Positions 23,340 through 36,700 of a DNA stretch of 64,000 bases are shown one piece after another. Numbering within the stretch: the stretch's first letter is position 1; every line of letters begins with the position of its first letter. The stretch spans positions 248,001-312,000 of the forward strand of contig JAHREC010000007.1 in the NCBI GenBank assembly GCA_020081605.1, read 5' to 3'. Position numbers and translations under genes: made by a program. The notes below the pieces were generated by a model. The model ran no database searches and was not told where the DNA came from. It saw only the letters and a program-made list of their open reading frames with translations. The DNA is from Albifimbria verrucaria. Lineage: Eukaryota; Ascomycota; Sordariomycetes; Hypocreales; Stachybotryaceae.

Positions 23340-25101
23340 GATATAACCACTTGATTAATACTCGGGATTTATTTTTCTCGGCGCTTTTGCTTATGACGAA
23401 ATGATAGATCCGAGTATGGAATGCTTAGGTTCGTGTATGAGGGATAGTCTTGGCTTAATTACCTTGTCGAATTATTCAGCCTCACTCTTGGTATCTGATG
23501 ATGTTTTCAGCTCATCCCTTGTTCTCAGCTCGCACTGCATGGCGCCTGCAAAGGGCCTGATTGAAACAAAATCTAGAACAAACTAGAACATGCAGCTTCA
23601 TACTACTAAAGCATGGACGTGAATCGAAGTGAGAGAGTTTCTTTTCTCATGTGTCATGCAGCAAGTATTTTATTTAATTGTAAGACACCGCTTTGAATGT
23701 CTTGTTTCCCATGATAATGAAGAAATTGACATTCAGCAACAATACCTGGGAAGCCAAAGGTTTGCCGCCATCTTTTGAGACTGATCGTGATACGCGAGAC
23801 TCGGGTCAGCAAGTACCTCTAGCGCAGCCACTTTATTGCTAATGATTCCCTAATGGGACATTTATTGGCAAACTTGCATATTGTAGATCAAGCAATGTCT
23901 ACTTACAACTCCCACCGTTAGATTCCTAGGAGTAAAATAACTTATAGAACTCTTTTGTTATACTAGAGGAACTATGCGTGTAGAGGTGGGTAGTATTTTA
24001 CTACATGTGTAAAATATTTACTCGCTCTAAAACAGTGCATATATAACAAGGAAAAATTTGCGGAGCACTCCTCAGTATGAACACTTTTCTGTCTATGCGG
24101 ATCATAGAATAATAGGCATGGAATATTTTGCTCAAATAATGAATTATTTATATGACCACTTCCAATCTGAAGTGTCATATAAGTGTCTAGCTCCTGGGCT
24201 TAGTGAACAAGACCTAGAACAGGCTGCCTCGCTTAAATGTTTGTATGCATGACGAAACTGACGGTTTGAGACTGACGACTTGAAGCTGAATATATGGGTG
24301 CTTATCTGAGGAATAAATTGCTTCGCTCTCATTCTCACAATTCCAAACGGCACAAAGAAGAAGTCGGGTATAGGGTGGATGGCTGAGGTGAAATGCCGTC
24401 ACTTCGAACAAGTATTTACTTGCCTCCTTTACAAATCTACTCACCCCTACAGAATATATCATTAACGTTTCTATTCTATTACATGTTGATCCTATTTAAA
24501 CATCAAAGGTTAAGAACCGGTATGAGACTGATTAGAGAAGGCCTTCAGTGTCCAGTTGCAAGCATTGCATTAGTCTAGGTCTGGATACCCAACGCGGTTG
24601 GCTGCGAGTCCTGATCTGTTGCGTGAACCCCTCTCCTGGTGGTTCAATCATTATTAGTCGATCAGGGTCACCTCCTGGTTACCGGGGTGTTAGGACGTTC
24701 GGGCCTAATGGCTCCTCACTGCGGTCGTGTAAACGACCTCTGACCATACCTAAGTGACCATCACTATTTAGTAGAAGATAGAGGGTAGTTCCAAAATAAT
24801 GACTAACCAGGGTGAACGTCAGAGCTGTAATTCTGCCCAATTGTTGTGAAGCCATCAACTTGCCCGGTGTCATCATACAAAGTAATGCAATTACACATGG
24901 TTGATACGATCAATCAAGTGCCGCTTAGATATGTTTTGATATTTGTCTTGAAAATTGATCTAATGCAACTATATCGTCACTTCACAAATCTGCCGCTGCT
25001 GATTCCCAATGACCCCTCCCTTATTAGATCCAAGGTATAGCATCTAGACCTTGTTGAATCAAGTCTTGTTCTGTACAACAGATGCATGGACAATTCTATG
25101 C
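23340..25101. other. Gene-poor AT-rich stretch
   Basis: About 1.8 kb holding no gene I can support. A locally GC-richer segment around 24590-24760 has no recognisable coding or RNA signal. Confidence 0.5.
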
Positions 25102-27190
25102 TTAGTCTTCTATCACTGTGCCAGCAGGAACAGGGAACCAAGATGGGTTGGCGGACTGTAGATCAAACGACCCAGAAGGTTTCTTGGCCCTGTACTCCTC
25201 GACGCTTGCCGCGCCATCTTTTCTGATGATATTGATTTGCTGTCTTGAAGATACTGAATTCTCACTTCTCAAGTAATTTTGGGGTCGGAAAGTAATTCCA
25301 GATTGTGCGCCTTGAAATACCGTGTTGGGTAAGTCATAGGTGTCCGGCATGTGGTGCATTCCTAGATTAAAGAAGACGACAATATCCTCCTGCTCCAGAG
25401 ACTCGCCATTGAAGAAGCTATTGAAATCAACCAAAGTCTGCTTGGTCTCACTGATAGCGTTTGGGTGTGCGGAAAGTGGCTCCGTATCCTTGCGGCGGAG
25501 AACATAGAAATGGTGTGTAGCCCAGTCCACAAGATGTCCCAACATGGATGAGTTTTGGACTGTAAGATGGGTGACAGAGCCAGTAGAAGGGTACATTCGG
25601 AATCCCGGGTACTCTCCGAATTCGTTCTTCTTATCCTTATTAACGATAGAGTAAGCTGCAGCAGAATTAGGAGACCAGTTAATCTTTCCTTGATCCTCGT
25701 TAGTAATGAAGCTACGCTCCACTTTCATTGTATTTATGACTTCTCCATCCGACCAGTCATAAACCTGTGAGTGGGGTACAAATTCCGTCTTAAACATGGT
25801 ATTGTTGGCGCCCAGGATATCCAAGTCAGCTTTGAAATTCAGTACATGGTCATGCATAGAACCTGACATGTCGTCGCGAATATGAAACCCATAGTCCCAT
25901 GCATCAGTGGCGTTAACATTGTCAGAGGCCTGTGTGTAACCTGAAGCACGAACAAGAACTTGAATGGATCCATCCTTATAGAACTCGTATGTGGTCTGGT
26001 AATCATAGTTTCCGACAGTTGTAACACTGCGAACCATAAACGCAATGTTTTTGGTGGCATGATAGTTGGTCCAGGTTTTGTGACGGTTCATGGGATAATC
26101 TTTGGGGTATTCAAAGAGGCAGAAGGAGTCGGTGTAAGTTGCGTAACTTGGACAGTCGTAGCCAGGAATAAGGTTGAAATCCCTAAAGCCAACTGTCACA
26201 TCTAGCCACGACGCTTCGTTTTGCTCCTTATCCGGTCCGGCATAGTGAGACAGGGCCTCTTGCATGCCGAGTTCATAGATTACTCTCTGTCCCTTGAAGC
26301 GGACGTCATGCAGTGAAATGCCTCCCAAACCTGTGCTGACAAAGAACGTAAAATCCACTGGTATCAAGTTAGCACGGAATCAAAAACATAACCTCGTGAC
26401 ATACTCCATGATATGTAGTTTTGCTTAGGGTCAAACTCATGTCTAGCTCCGTCTGGAAGGATAGTAACGGGCGCCGCCTTATCATCATGAGGTAGCTCTT
26501 CACCATTCCATTCCATTTTTTCTTCATAAGGGTAATGAGGAGCACGGCGCTTTATTTCGACCAGCTCTTCCCTTCTTTTTATAGCTCTTTTCTTGTTAGT
26601 TGTATGCCTCGATGTGGCGGTATCGTTTTGATTGCTGCATCCCAGATACGGAATTGTTGCAGTGCCATTGTTTACGTAGATGAGTGGTGTTATGCTTGTA
26701 GCCTCAACAACAGGAAGTGGTCTGACATGTCAATGTTAGTTTGCATGCATTAGAAATCAAACCAGTACCACAACCTACCCTATCATGTACTCGCGATACC
26801 AGCAGTCAGCAACACCAAAGGCTCGAGCATACCGTGCCGGTTTGGGACCATTGCTATCAAGGTAAGCTGTCGCTTCCGTTTTATTTGGCATCAACAACCA
26901 GAATCTATCGATATCAAAAACATATCGCCGGGGCTTCTCTTCTTTAGCAACTATTGACCTGTGATTCGATGCGCAAATACGTACATTGTAACATTTTTCT
27001 GTTTCTCAAGAAACTTGCGCACAGAATCTTGCTCCTCAACAGAGAGCTCTGCGAATATATTATCCCGAGGGGCGGTAGCCGCAATGTAAGGCCCTTTGAC
27101 ATTCGAATCATCCCGCGTGTCAATCTTGACATGAGTTGTGGCAAATGCACAACTGGCCATAGAGGCCACAAATACAGAGGAAATGCGCAT
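25102..27190 (-). CDS. Secreted copper amine oxidase
   Basis: Oxidatively deaminates primary amines to aldehydes with release of ammonia and hydrogen peroxide, using copper and a self-made topaquinone. Several introns lie in the 5' half (roughly 26909-26993, 26728-26790, and one close to 26360-26400). The start at 27190 gives a signal peptide (MRISSVFVASMASCAFA). N-terminal segments include YLDSNGPKPARYARA and EYMIGPLPV; the catalytic domain has TFFVSTGLGGISLHDVRFKG, the topaquinone motif VGNYDYQTTY (second N-Y-D-Y position), the copper HxH pair in MHDHVLNFKADLDI, and the third histidine region GMHHMPDT near the C-terminus. The length of about 640 residues is slightly short but within range. 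The large 3' exon (26357-25102) is intact. The downstream neighbour across 1.4 kb is a serine hydrolase gene; no functional link is evident. Confidence 0.9.
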
Positions 27191-28639
27191 GCTGACAACA
27201 AAGCTAGTGAAAGTGAAGATGTAACTTATGAGGACACTAAATTGCATGAGAGGTTCCAGCATATATAGATATATGAACCCAGAGAAGCGCCATGTGCCTG
27301 AAATTCTTTACTGTAGTTTGCTGGAAATTACCAGCTGTATGTTCATTCTGGAGGATCATATCCCTGTTCATGATCCTTCAATATGTTCTCAAATTAGCCA
27401 GCAGAACGTGCAAACGAGGAAGATGTGGCCAGGAACAATACACCCCTGAAGGCCCTATTTAGATTGCAAGGCTTGATCTCGCCTTCGGTTATTTTCAAGT
27501 CTACCAAAATTGTGGATATCCTGATGTAGAATTTGCATTGTTACACACATAATACATTTCATGTTTATTTTCCAGCTATATCCGAGTTCAGTTTTGATGT
27601 TTAGTCTCGCCTCAAGATAAACATGGTGGACATCATCAACGAGTTTCTTTTCTATAGTGCTTTTCACCATCCCAATGTAGTTGCACGGCAAGGAATCGCA
27701 ATGCCAGCCCATGGCACTTCGGATTTTCTGTTCAAGCTTAACCCTTACCAGGTTTGGGATAGGTCGTCGTCATGCGCTTACGTGCGTTGGACTAACCTAG
27801 AACCACTCCAGGCTCCAATTCTACGCATATGCTACTCATCACCAGCCTAGGTATCCGGTCGCTTCACAGTGGGAAATGTACGATCATTACGCCATAGAAA
27901 CTCAAAATAGTCATGGAGGTGAGAGCCATTCTCCGAGGATCGTGAGTAGGAAGCTGACTTGATGTGGGGAGATGTTGCTGGATCCATTTGATACGTGGCT
28001 AAGTGACGCGTTCACAGGGGTCCCGACCACCGCAAGAAACCAGCCCTCCCTGGCATCGAATATTAGCAAGGGTAGATCCGTTAATACTTTGATGCCTACG
28101 GATACAGAGTACATTTAAGCGGTATTAATGGTCGTGTGTGCTGACATCCTGGCCGTCCAGTTTGCTGTGGCCTACCCTGAAATGTAGGGTAAATGTACGC
28201 TAGGGGCTCCGCATATTTACCACAATGAGAATTGCATGTGGCACAGCCTGGTTCAACAGTTTCAAGTGATTAAGTCAGTAGTCTCGACACTGTAGATCAA
28301 GTAAAAGCAAGGTTGAAAAAGCAATTATATTTAACACTCAGGTTTTATGCGGAATTTCCCAAAGTTACATACCATGCTTTCCGTGAATACCATATCCGTT
28401 GTATATGCAGACTTATAATGAAATATGGAAGTTAATTAAATTTATGTTTGGATAATCCTCAAGGTGAAGGCTGTGCATCGATCTTTCCTTTGTTTATAAG
28501 CGTAATGTTTTAAGAAAACGGCCAACACCCAGCTGGTGTTGAACTTATCATTGTATTCTTGCGTGTCAGCTCGATACAAAGACAAAGTCTTGAGGAACCC
28601 GTCCCTCCACAATGTCTTATATGTCTGTCTTAAGTCTAT
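27191..28639. other. Intergenic
   Basis: 1.4 kb between the 5' end of the amine oxidase gene and the 3' end of the next minus-strand gene. No supportable gene was seen. Confidence 0.5.
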
Positions 28640-30443
28640 TTACTGCTTCTTCGATTTTTCGAAAACAATAGTTCCTTCATTAATATCCAAGTCCTGATCA
28701 TACATCTGTACCCGAAAACTACTCACTTTTCCATCAACACCAGCGACAAATTCGGCCGCATAATAACCTTCAATCTCATTGATGCCTAATAGAAGCTTAC
28801 TGTAAAGTGTCCAGTAGTTACTAGAGACATGATGTAATCGCCATTGCTGCGCCCATGTCAACTCAGTCCGATTTGCTACAAAAATTATGGCGTTGGGATC
28901 GTCTGGGATTGTCTCTTTGAATAGAGAAAACGATCCGTATCCCGGATTGAAGTAGTTGCCGACCATCTGGTCCACTTCGATGCTAGGTGGAAGTGATTGT
29001 TTCGGCCGGTCAGGATATAGAATGTTGTCGGCCTTCTCAAGTCTGTATTGCCGTTGTAGAGCGCGTTTCTTTTGTCTAAATAGCAATATGTCAGTAGATC
29101 ATGCTAGAAATATGATCAGAGCTGAGTACCCACAGCTTGTTTATGTCAGGACGATCCTGAACTGGAATTCGCAGTTTGTCCTCAAGAAGCTTCCTCACGA
29201 GTACCAGCTCTACCTCTTTTGAAACCAATGCACCATTTCCAAATGCAACAATACCATATTGAAGATCCGGAAGCCAATAAACTAGTGCACCAAAAGTGGC
29301 TGTGGATCCAGAATGCCAATACACGACTTGGCCATGGATTGTGGTACGAATCCAGCCTAAGCTGTAGAGTGATACATCGGATTCTAAACCAGGCTGAGAG
29401 TTTGCGATAAATCTGGGAGTTTTGATATCATTATGAACCGCTTTGGAGAAAGGTTCTGTTTCGTTGATGAGACATCTTAGCCACTTGGAGTAATCAAGAA
29501 CATTCGAGATAACACCACCAGCTCCATTGATTTCTTTTACTCCCAAATACGGTAATTCATCGTATTTTTCTTCGTCATTGCGCCAGACATAGCTAGTTGC
29601 GAGGTGTGCTGACGAATCTTTCGCTTTATCCAGATCCATATAAGTCGAGCTCATGCCTAAAGGATCCCAAATCAACTCTTGCAGCACCTGGCCAAGCCAT
29701 TGTCCTGTTAGGACTTCGATAACATGGGAAAGGGTGATGAACATATAGTTACAGTAATGCCAGCTGGTCCGAGGCGTTACAGTGTAGGGCAGATTTCGAC
29801 CATTGCGAACTATATCTCGAATGGTAGCCTGAGTGCCGTTGATTTCCCGGTGCCAGGAGTTATCGTGCCCAGGCATACCAGTGCGATGACTGACGGCGTC
29901 ATCAAGGGTAATATGGGCCGTCGACCATTCATCCTGCAAAACAAAGTCGTCACGGATGATGGATGATATTGGAGTAGACCAGCCACCGGCCAATTCAGGA
30001 AAGCGTTTGATGTCGATAAAGTGTGAAAGAACAGCGGCAGTCTGGGCTTTTGTGGTGGATCCAACATAATACAAAGTTTCAGGTGTTGCTGGCGTATCAG
30101 GTAGAGTCGCAAAACCGAAGCCCTGGCCATGTCAGTGAGTCCCCTGCCTAAGAGAGCGTGGAAGGAAATCGCTTGCCTTGGCATATGTTTTGCTACCGTC
30201 AACCACAGCCATGGAGATTCCTGGCACATGCCATTCTCCCATAATTTCTCTAGCTAAAATATCTACCTCTGTGGTAAACGGATTTCTCTCCGTGTGATCT
30301 GTGTCCTGGGGATGCTCGAAGCCAAGTGGCTTCTGTCCTGTCTTAACAAGTGACGCATGGACTCCTGATTGCAGCAGCCCAATCCCTGCAACTACAGTGA
30401 GAGTTTCTCGTAAGACGATCATCTTTCGCGGTGCCTTGTTCAC
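28640..30443 (-). CDS. Serine beta-lactamase-family hydrolase (class C/DD-peptidase fold), secreted
   Basis: Exons 30443-30177, 30122-29134 and 29075-28640. The first intron (30123-30176) begins GCAAGC and ends CCAG, so it is a GC-AG intron; the second (29076-29133) begins GTGGGT. The protein of about 560 residues has a hydrophobic leader after MNKAPRK (IVLRETLTVVAGIGLLQSG), then a penicillin-binding-protein-like domain: EIMGEWHVPGISMAVVDG, the catalytic SxxK (STTK in YYVGSTTKAQTAAVLSHF), HRTGMPGHD, the second active-site motif Y-x-N (YCNYMF), NGAGGVISNVLDYSKWL and the WHSGSTATFGALVYWLPD segment near the third motif. A C-terminal lipocalin-like part follows (VGNYFNPGYGSFSLF). It lies 355 bases beyond the end of the PKS-NRPS gene on the same strand. 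Such esterase-like proteins occur in some polyketide clusters, but the leader peptide argues for an extracellular role. No frame break. Confidence 0.85.
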
Positions 30444-30797
30444 AGCTCAGCAATGATAATGATGACATGACAATAGCATGAAGAGGGAAACTTGGGTTGT
30501 CGCATTAATCATCAGCATATCCTTGGCACTATACTCAATTGAGGCATTAGGATCAGCGTTTGCTAAGGTACAGCACGAACAGATAACTAGGAACACTCCA
30601 TACTTGTTGAACATGGTAAAGAGTGGATTGATATGAATGACCTTGAATTAAATATTATCGGATTTCAAATGACAGTTTCAGCATATACAGATAATCATTG
30701 TCAACGCAGCAACACCATGACTTTTACTGGCTTCTACTTCAGCCAAGCAGGGGATGTTGAAAGTTTCACCACCCAATCATCCTGTTCGAGCTGCAAT
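30444..30797. other. Intergenic between the beta-lactamase-type gene and the PKS-NRPS 3' end
   Basis: 354 bases without a gene; presumably the promoter of the hydrolase gene and the 3' UTR of the PKS-NRPS gene. Confidence 0.5.
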
Positions 30798-33700
30798 TCA
30801 AATTTCAGCTTCCACCTTCAGTAACCTTGGGAAGTTGATCTGCTTGAAGTTCCCCATTCCTCCAATTACAGCCCCCATAGCACTGGATAAACCGTTTTTT
30901 TCTGCCAAGCCAGTCCAGTCCTGTAGAGATAGTTCTTGTATCGCGGTCTTGGTTTCATTACTCAAATAGCCTTGTAGGCCAGACAGCTCGATTTCCACAT
31001 CTCCTGACTCATGAATGTAGACGATTTTATTCTCTTTTCCAAATTCTGGGATGGAGCCCATGACGGCAGAGATGACTTTTCGTGTGACTGTCTCTGGGCT
31101 CACCAGATCAACAGTCCCTTGCCAGTTGGGCGAAATTGGAGCAGCCTTGATCCGACGGGAATAGAGCAACATGTTCTGTAAGACGTCTGCCGTTGGACTA
31201 TCACCAGTCATATCCTGCTCTGGACGAATGATACTGGATGGTCGATGAATAGAGACAGGTAGACCATATCGCTCGTTTACCGCCTCAAGGTATACTTCAT
31301 TGACCCATTTAGTTGCTACATAACCGTAGAGCCCATTGACGGGTGGTGGTGCATCTCGGACGGATACTTCTGCATATGTTTCAGACGTTGTGTACATTGT
31401 TACACCCGTAGTAGAGACATAGTGGAGAGGAATTCGGCGAGGTAAACACAATTTGACCAACTCCTTGGTTGACCCAACGTTGGCCAATCGCAATGACTGG
31501 TAAGTCTTGAGATGCGATACATCAGAACCGTTGTGGATAACAGCATCTGCGGTTTCAAAAATTCGAGAAGCCTCCTCAGGGTCAAGCCCAGCAATGGGGC
31601 CCGAAGATCGCCCTCGTAGCACTCCACTTTTTGATCATCACTAGACAACAGAGCACGGCGTTCTGCTGTCAGGTTCCTGTTGGCAATGCAAATGACTTTA
31701 TCAACCGAGGCACTCTTGTTCAAGGCTTGTAGCAAGTGTTGGCCGAGAAAACCGGTAGCCCCTGTCAATACAACGACACGAGGAGGTGATGATGGGTGAA
31801 CCACAGAGGCCATCGCTGAGATGTCTTCCAATTCTGGCAGTAATGCTGTCTCATCCTCCCAACTAAATGCCTCAGTCGTGGCTACGTCATCGAGTCCCAG
31901 CAGTCCGGCCATACCACGAAGTGTGCTGGCTTGGAAGAGTTGCAGGAGCTGAACAGAAGTCTGGAGATGCTCACGTATCTCTCTTTGCAGCTGAATCAGA
32001 AGCATTGAGCTTCCTCCGACTTGGAAAAATCAGAATCGGCCTCAATGCGATGCAATCCAACGAGGTCAGAGGGAATGACCATTTCCCATAACCGGAGTAG
32101 CTGTGCTTCCGCTTGGGATAGAGAGAGTGACGGCTCCGATGTTTTGAAGACTCTGGACTCAATTGGAATGCGAGAAAGGGCTCGGCGATCAAGCTTTCCT
32201 GCGATAGTACGTGGGAGGGCCTGGATGGGAATTAATGCTGATGGTAGCATCTGACGTGGCAAAGGCAAGTCTTTCAACAGGTCTTTCAAGAATCTTTCGT
32301 TCTCTTTTTCGTCATTGTTCTCAAGGACAACATGAACAACCATGAAAGATACAGCCGAGTCGAGCATTGACCGTTGAGATGCCGCTGCATCTATTATGGA
32401 ACCTGGAGGGGCAGTTCGGATCACGGTTTGTTCAATGTCTCTGAGATCCGTTCTTACACCGTTCAGTTTGACTTCCGTGTCGTTTTCGATACGACCAAGT
32501 AGGACCAAAGTACCGTCTGCGAGCAGGTAACCTAGATCACCCGTTCGATACATGGTGGTCCAACCTGACGTGATGTATTCCGGAGTGGCAAATGGATCAG
32601 GAAGAAACGATGCTCGGGTTTGTTTGTCGTTGTTAAGATAACCGATACCTACCCCAACACCACCGATAACAACTTCGCCTATTTGGCCGACGGGTTGAAT
32701 ATTTTGTTTGTCATCCATAATATAGAAGCACTCGTTTGCAGATGCGCGACCAACTGGGATGGTCGCATAATGGAAAGGTGTCAAGTAGTCAAGCTCGGTC
32801 TTGGTCGAGCCACAGGTTGTCTCGGTGGGCCCGTATACATTGAATAACCGAAGACTGGGTTGGCTCAAGTCTCTAAAAGCCTGTAGTAATGGCTCCGTTA
32901 CTGGCTCTCCGGCAACCAAAGCTAGACCCCATGCTGAAGTACGTAGAGTGTCCCGATGCATTGGTTGCAACCAACTCCTGTATTCGGTCGGTGTTGCGTA
33001 TGTTACCGTCACACCTTTATCCTTGATCGTGTTTGCTATAGCGTTCGCATCTGGTCGTACATGATGTGAAACCATCGCAAGCTTTGCTCCAACGGAGATT
33101 GCTAAAAGAGTTGTGTGATTGAAAGATCAAAACTCCACGCACTTTGCTGGAGAACGACATCATTTTCTCCCAGTTTGTATATAGCAGCGCAATGATCAAA
33201 CTCGTGTTGAATGCTAGAATGTTTCAAAATCACACCCTTCGGAGTTCCCGTTGAGCCACTGGTGTAGAGAATAATGGCCGGTGCATCAGGGCTCGCCGTG
33301 GTTGGAATAGGCTCTGGTGGAGACCCAGACAGCTCTGTGACGTCGATAAAGTCTTCCGGGGAGCTATGTATCCCGGCTGTCATGCCTCTTGTATGGCTAT
33401 GAGTCAGTATAGCGACTGGTCGGCTGTCATCGACGATTAACGCCAATCGTGCCACCGGTGTCGCAGCGTCAAGAGGAACGTACACAGCCCCAATCTTCAG
33501 AATGGCTACGACAGATGCAACCCAATCAACACTCGGTTGCTGAAAAACAGCTACTTTGCAACCATGTACTGCCTTATGGCGCAAGAGTTCCCTAGCAATG
33601 ATATCAATCTTCTCCGAGAGCATGCTGTATGATATGGAAGCTCCATGATCATCTACAACAGCTATACTGTCTGGATGAGAACGAACGACAGTCTCTAACC

Positions 33701-36700
33701 TGTTTACAAGAGTGTCTGACCTAGTGTACTCGAAGGATGGACCTATCGAGAGCATTAGTAAGTCATATCAATGATTCGCAAGTTCGATCCTCACCTCTTC
33801 CAGCGTCCAATGCCTTTTGTATCGCGTGTTGCCGGAAGCTCCATTTTGTGCCAATATGCTTTTCGGGAGCGAAGGCAAACTCCGTTAGTATATCCTCGTA
33901 TCCATTGGCTATAATTATTGCATCATCTTCATTATACAAAGATTCTTGAATATTCAAGGTGATGCCTGTCCCCCTAAGCCGCTGTTTACGACAGTGAAGG
34001 TCATATCATAGGCTAGCCCTGACTGATCCAAGTCTATCAAGTCAGTAGGGCAGCCAATGAAAGTCTTTCCACCTTCAATGTTATCTTCAGAGTAATTGAG
34101 GAAACATTGTGCTAATGGAACATGCGTGGAGTGACGAGGTATTTGGAGTTCGTTCAAGATGAGCTCCCAAGGAATTGTGTTCTCAAGGGCAGAGAGGCTC
34201 TCCTGACGGGCTTCTGCAACAGCTGCGCTGAATGTTTGTCGCCCGTTAGCATTCATTCGCACAGGAAGCGTATTTAGGAAGGGGCCGAGTGCTCCTCGTG
34301 CTGCATCATCGCTACGACCATTGTCTGCTATTGCGATACAGACATCAGCCGTTCCGAGGAACCGGTGAAGGAGAACTTTGAAGGCGGCAAGGTAAAAGTG
34401 AAATGGTGTACATCTGTAATTTCTCGCCACATTTCGGATTTGACTTGCAAGTTCGCTGTTGATGCTAAAGCGAGTTTGGACGGTTGAAGCATAACGCTCG
34501 AGCGGACTACGTTTGAGTGCTCGACTTCGAGTTAAAGGCAAGACTTCAGGAATTGTCGCAAGCTTCTGGCGCCAAAACTCGATCGCTTGTTTCCACTCTC
34601 CATCACTATACTGCTCACGCTGCTTAATTGAATGTTCGAGATGCTGCAGAGGGCTAGAGTTAAACTTAACCCCGTTGTACGCTTGCTCAATGTCTCCCAT
34701 CAGAACATCCACACTAGCCCTGTCGTACATGGCGTGGTGAAGACATATGACGAGGTAATGATCTCCTGGTGAGTAAGATAACAAAACTATTCGCATCGAG
34801 GAGCCCTGACCCAAGTCGAAGACGAAGCGCTTTATAGCTTCATATTCATCGAAGAGTTCTTGCTTGTCCTTAATTTTCTTATGCTCGAGGGTCAAAATCG
34901 ATTTTTCTAGTACACCTTGAGCCAACTCCCTTGGCGTGAGAAAATGCAAGTTCGTAAGGCCTCATGTCGCTCCCCTACAACTCGTACGGCTCGCGCAAGC
35001 TCGGGGACTTGGATCTGTCCTTGAAGGTGCAATAGGACTGAATTGTTCAAGGTGGTCTTATCAGCCAATAATTCGTGAACAAACATGAACATGGACTGCG
35101 AAAATGAAAGCTGGCCTGACTTGATCATCGAATGTTGTGCGTCTGATTCTTGACTTGGCTTAGCCATAACTTCAGGATCAGTGTTGACGGATGATGCGGA
35201 CGATGGCGGTGTATCAACTGATCCAACGTCACTAGAGGAGAAGACTCTTTGATATCTTCATTAGACATGGCAATTGCTTGGTCATTTGACAACAGCTGGG
35301 GAGTTAATTCGCGTGGTGCTGTATCGACAGCCTGATTGATGAGCTCTTGCAAGGCAACTCCTTTGAGAATTTTCAGAGCGGCAATGTTCACTTGGAAGTG
35401 ATTTAAAAACCACGACCGAATACGCACAGCCACGAGAGAGTCTAGGCCTAGTTCGTCGGTTCGAACTGATGGTTTAATTTGGAAGTCCTCGTTGAGCTGA
35501 AGTATGGTGCGCAAATTTTGGAAGAAGGCATCTAACTCAGTGTCAGAATGAATACCAGGGCATATGGTGTATAACTAACCTCTTATGACAACTTCAAGTT
35601 CTTCCGTTGTAGATACGTCTGTTAGTTGTTCTTTGAGAGTAACTACCCCGGCCTGCTTCTCTGAGGAACTGCCTGCATGTTCGACATCCTTGATGGTGAA
35701 GCATGCGAATTGAGGATATGTCTGCCACTGGGGTCTATTCGATGCTGTAGCAGGCAACCGTTCAAGTCCCGTCATGATGTGCCAAGGTTGGCTTGAATCA
35801 GCGGGGCTTGCATTGACAGCTTCCGAAAAAGCATAATGAACATCTATTTCGGAAAGAGGAGAGCCACCTCGATCGAGTATGCCTTGCAACTGAGAGTCAT
35901 TGAGCTCTCGCGTAATGTAGCCGATACCAATAACAGGACCTAGATCTATTACCGAAGCTGCCAGCCCGCGACGACGTCGTTGCTCGGCAAGACCGCTCAT
36001 AAATAGATTAGCGGCTGAGTAATTGGCCTGGCCTGGGTTGCCGACGGTGCCAGCGCTGGATGAAAAGAAAATGAAGAAGTCGAGCGGCCGGTCTTCAAAT
36101 AGGCGATCTAGATTCAAACTTCCATCGACCTTGGGGCGAATGACATTATTCAGTTGCTTCAAAGTCATATTTCTTACAGCAATGTCGTCCAAGACCATGG
36201 CACCCTGGACAACTCCAGCAATACCGGGCATTTCGCTGGTAATTTGCTTGTAGGTTCGTTCAAGCGACTCAAAGTCGGTAATATCACTGATTGGACTGTT
36301 AGCAGACATAAAGTAACCTCAGGGCAATAACTTGCCTGCTCAACAAGCGAACGGCTGCTCCCTTCTCTACCGCGCTTTTTGCCAGCTTTGGCTAACCTTG
36401 GGGTTGCGGCTAGTTATGACCAAATGCTTTGCCCCGCGACCAATCATCCAATCTGCAATGGAAAGACCCAGGTCACCAGATAAACCAACAAGCCAGTACG
36501 TCCGATCAGGGTTAAACGAAGATGTGACTGGTTTCAAGGGAACAGAGAGCGAAGAGCTCTCCCAAGTAAGAATCGAAAATAGCCCGCAAGAGCCTCCTGT
36601 GTTTACAAATTCCTGCGCGTCAATTTCGATTTTGGCTGGGATATCGTCCCAGTTCTCCAGATCTGCTAAGGCTTTTACCACAATTTCATTAATCTGTTCA

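Noticed and set aside
24580..24770. GC-richer island in AT-rich DNA as a possible transposon remnant
   Set aside because: No terminal repeats, target duplication or transposase-like reading frame.
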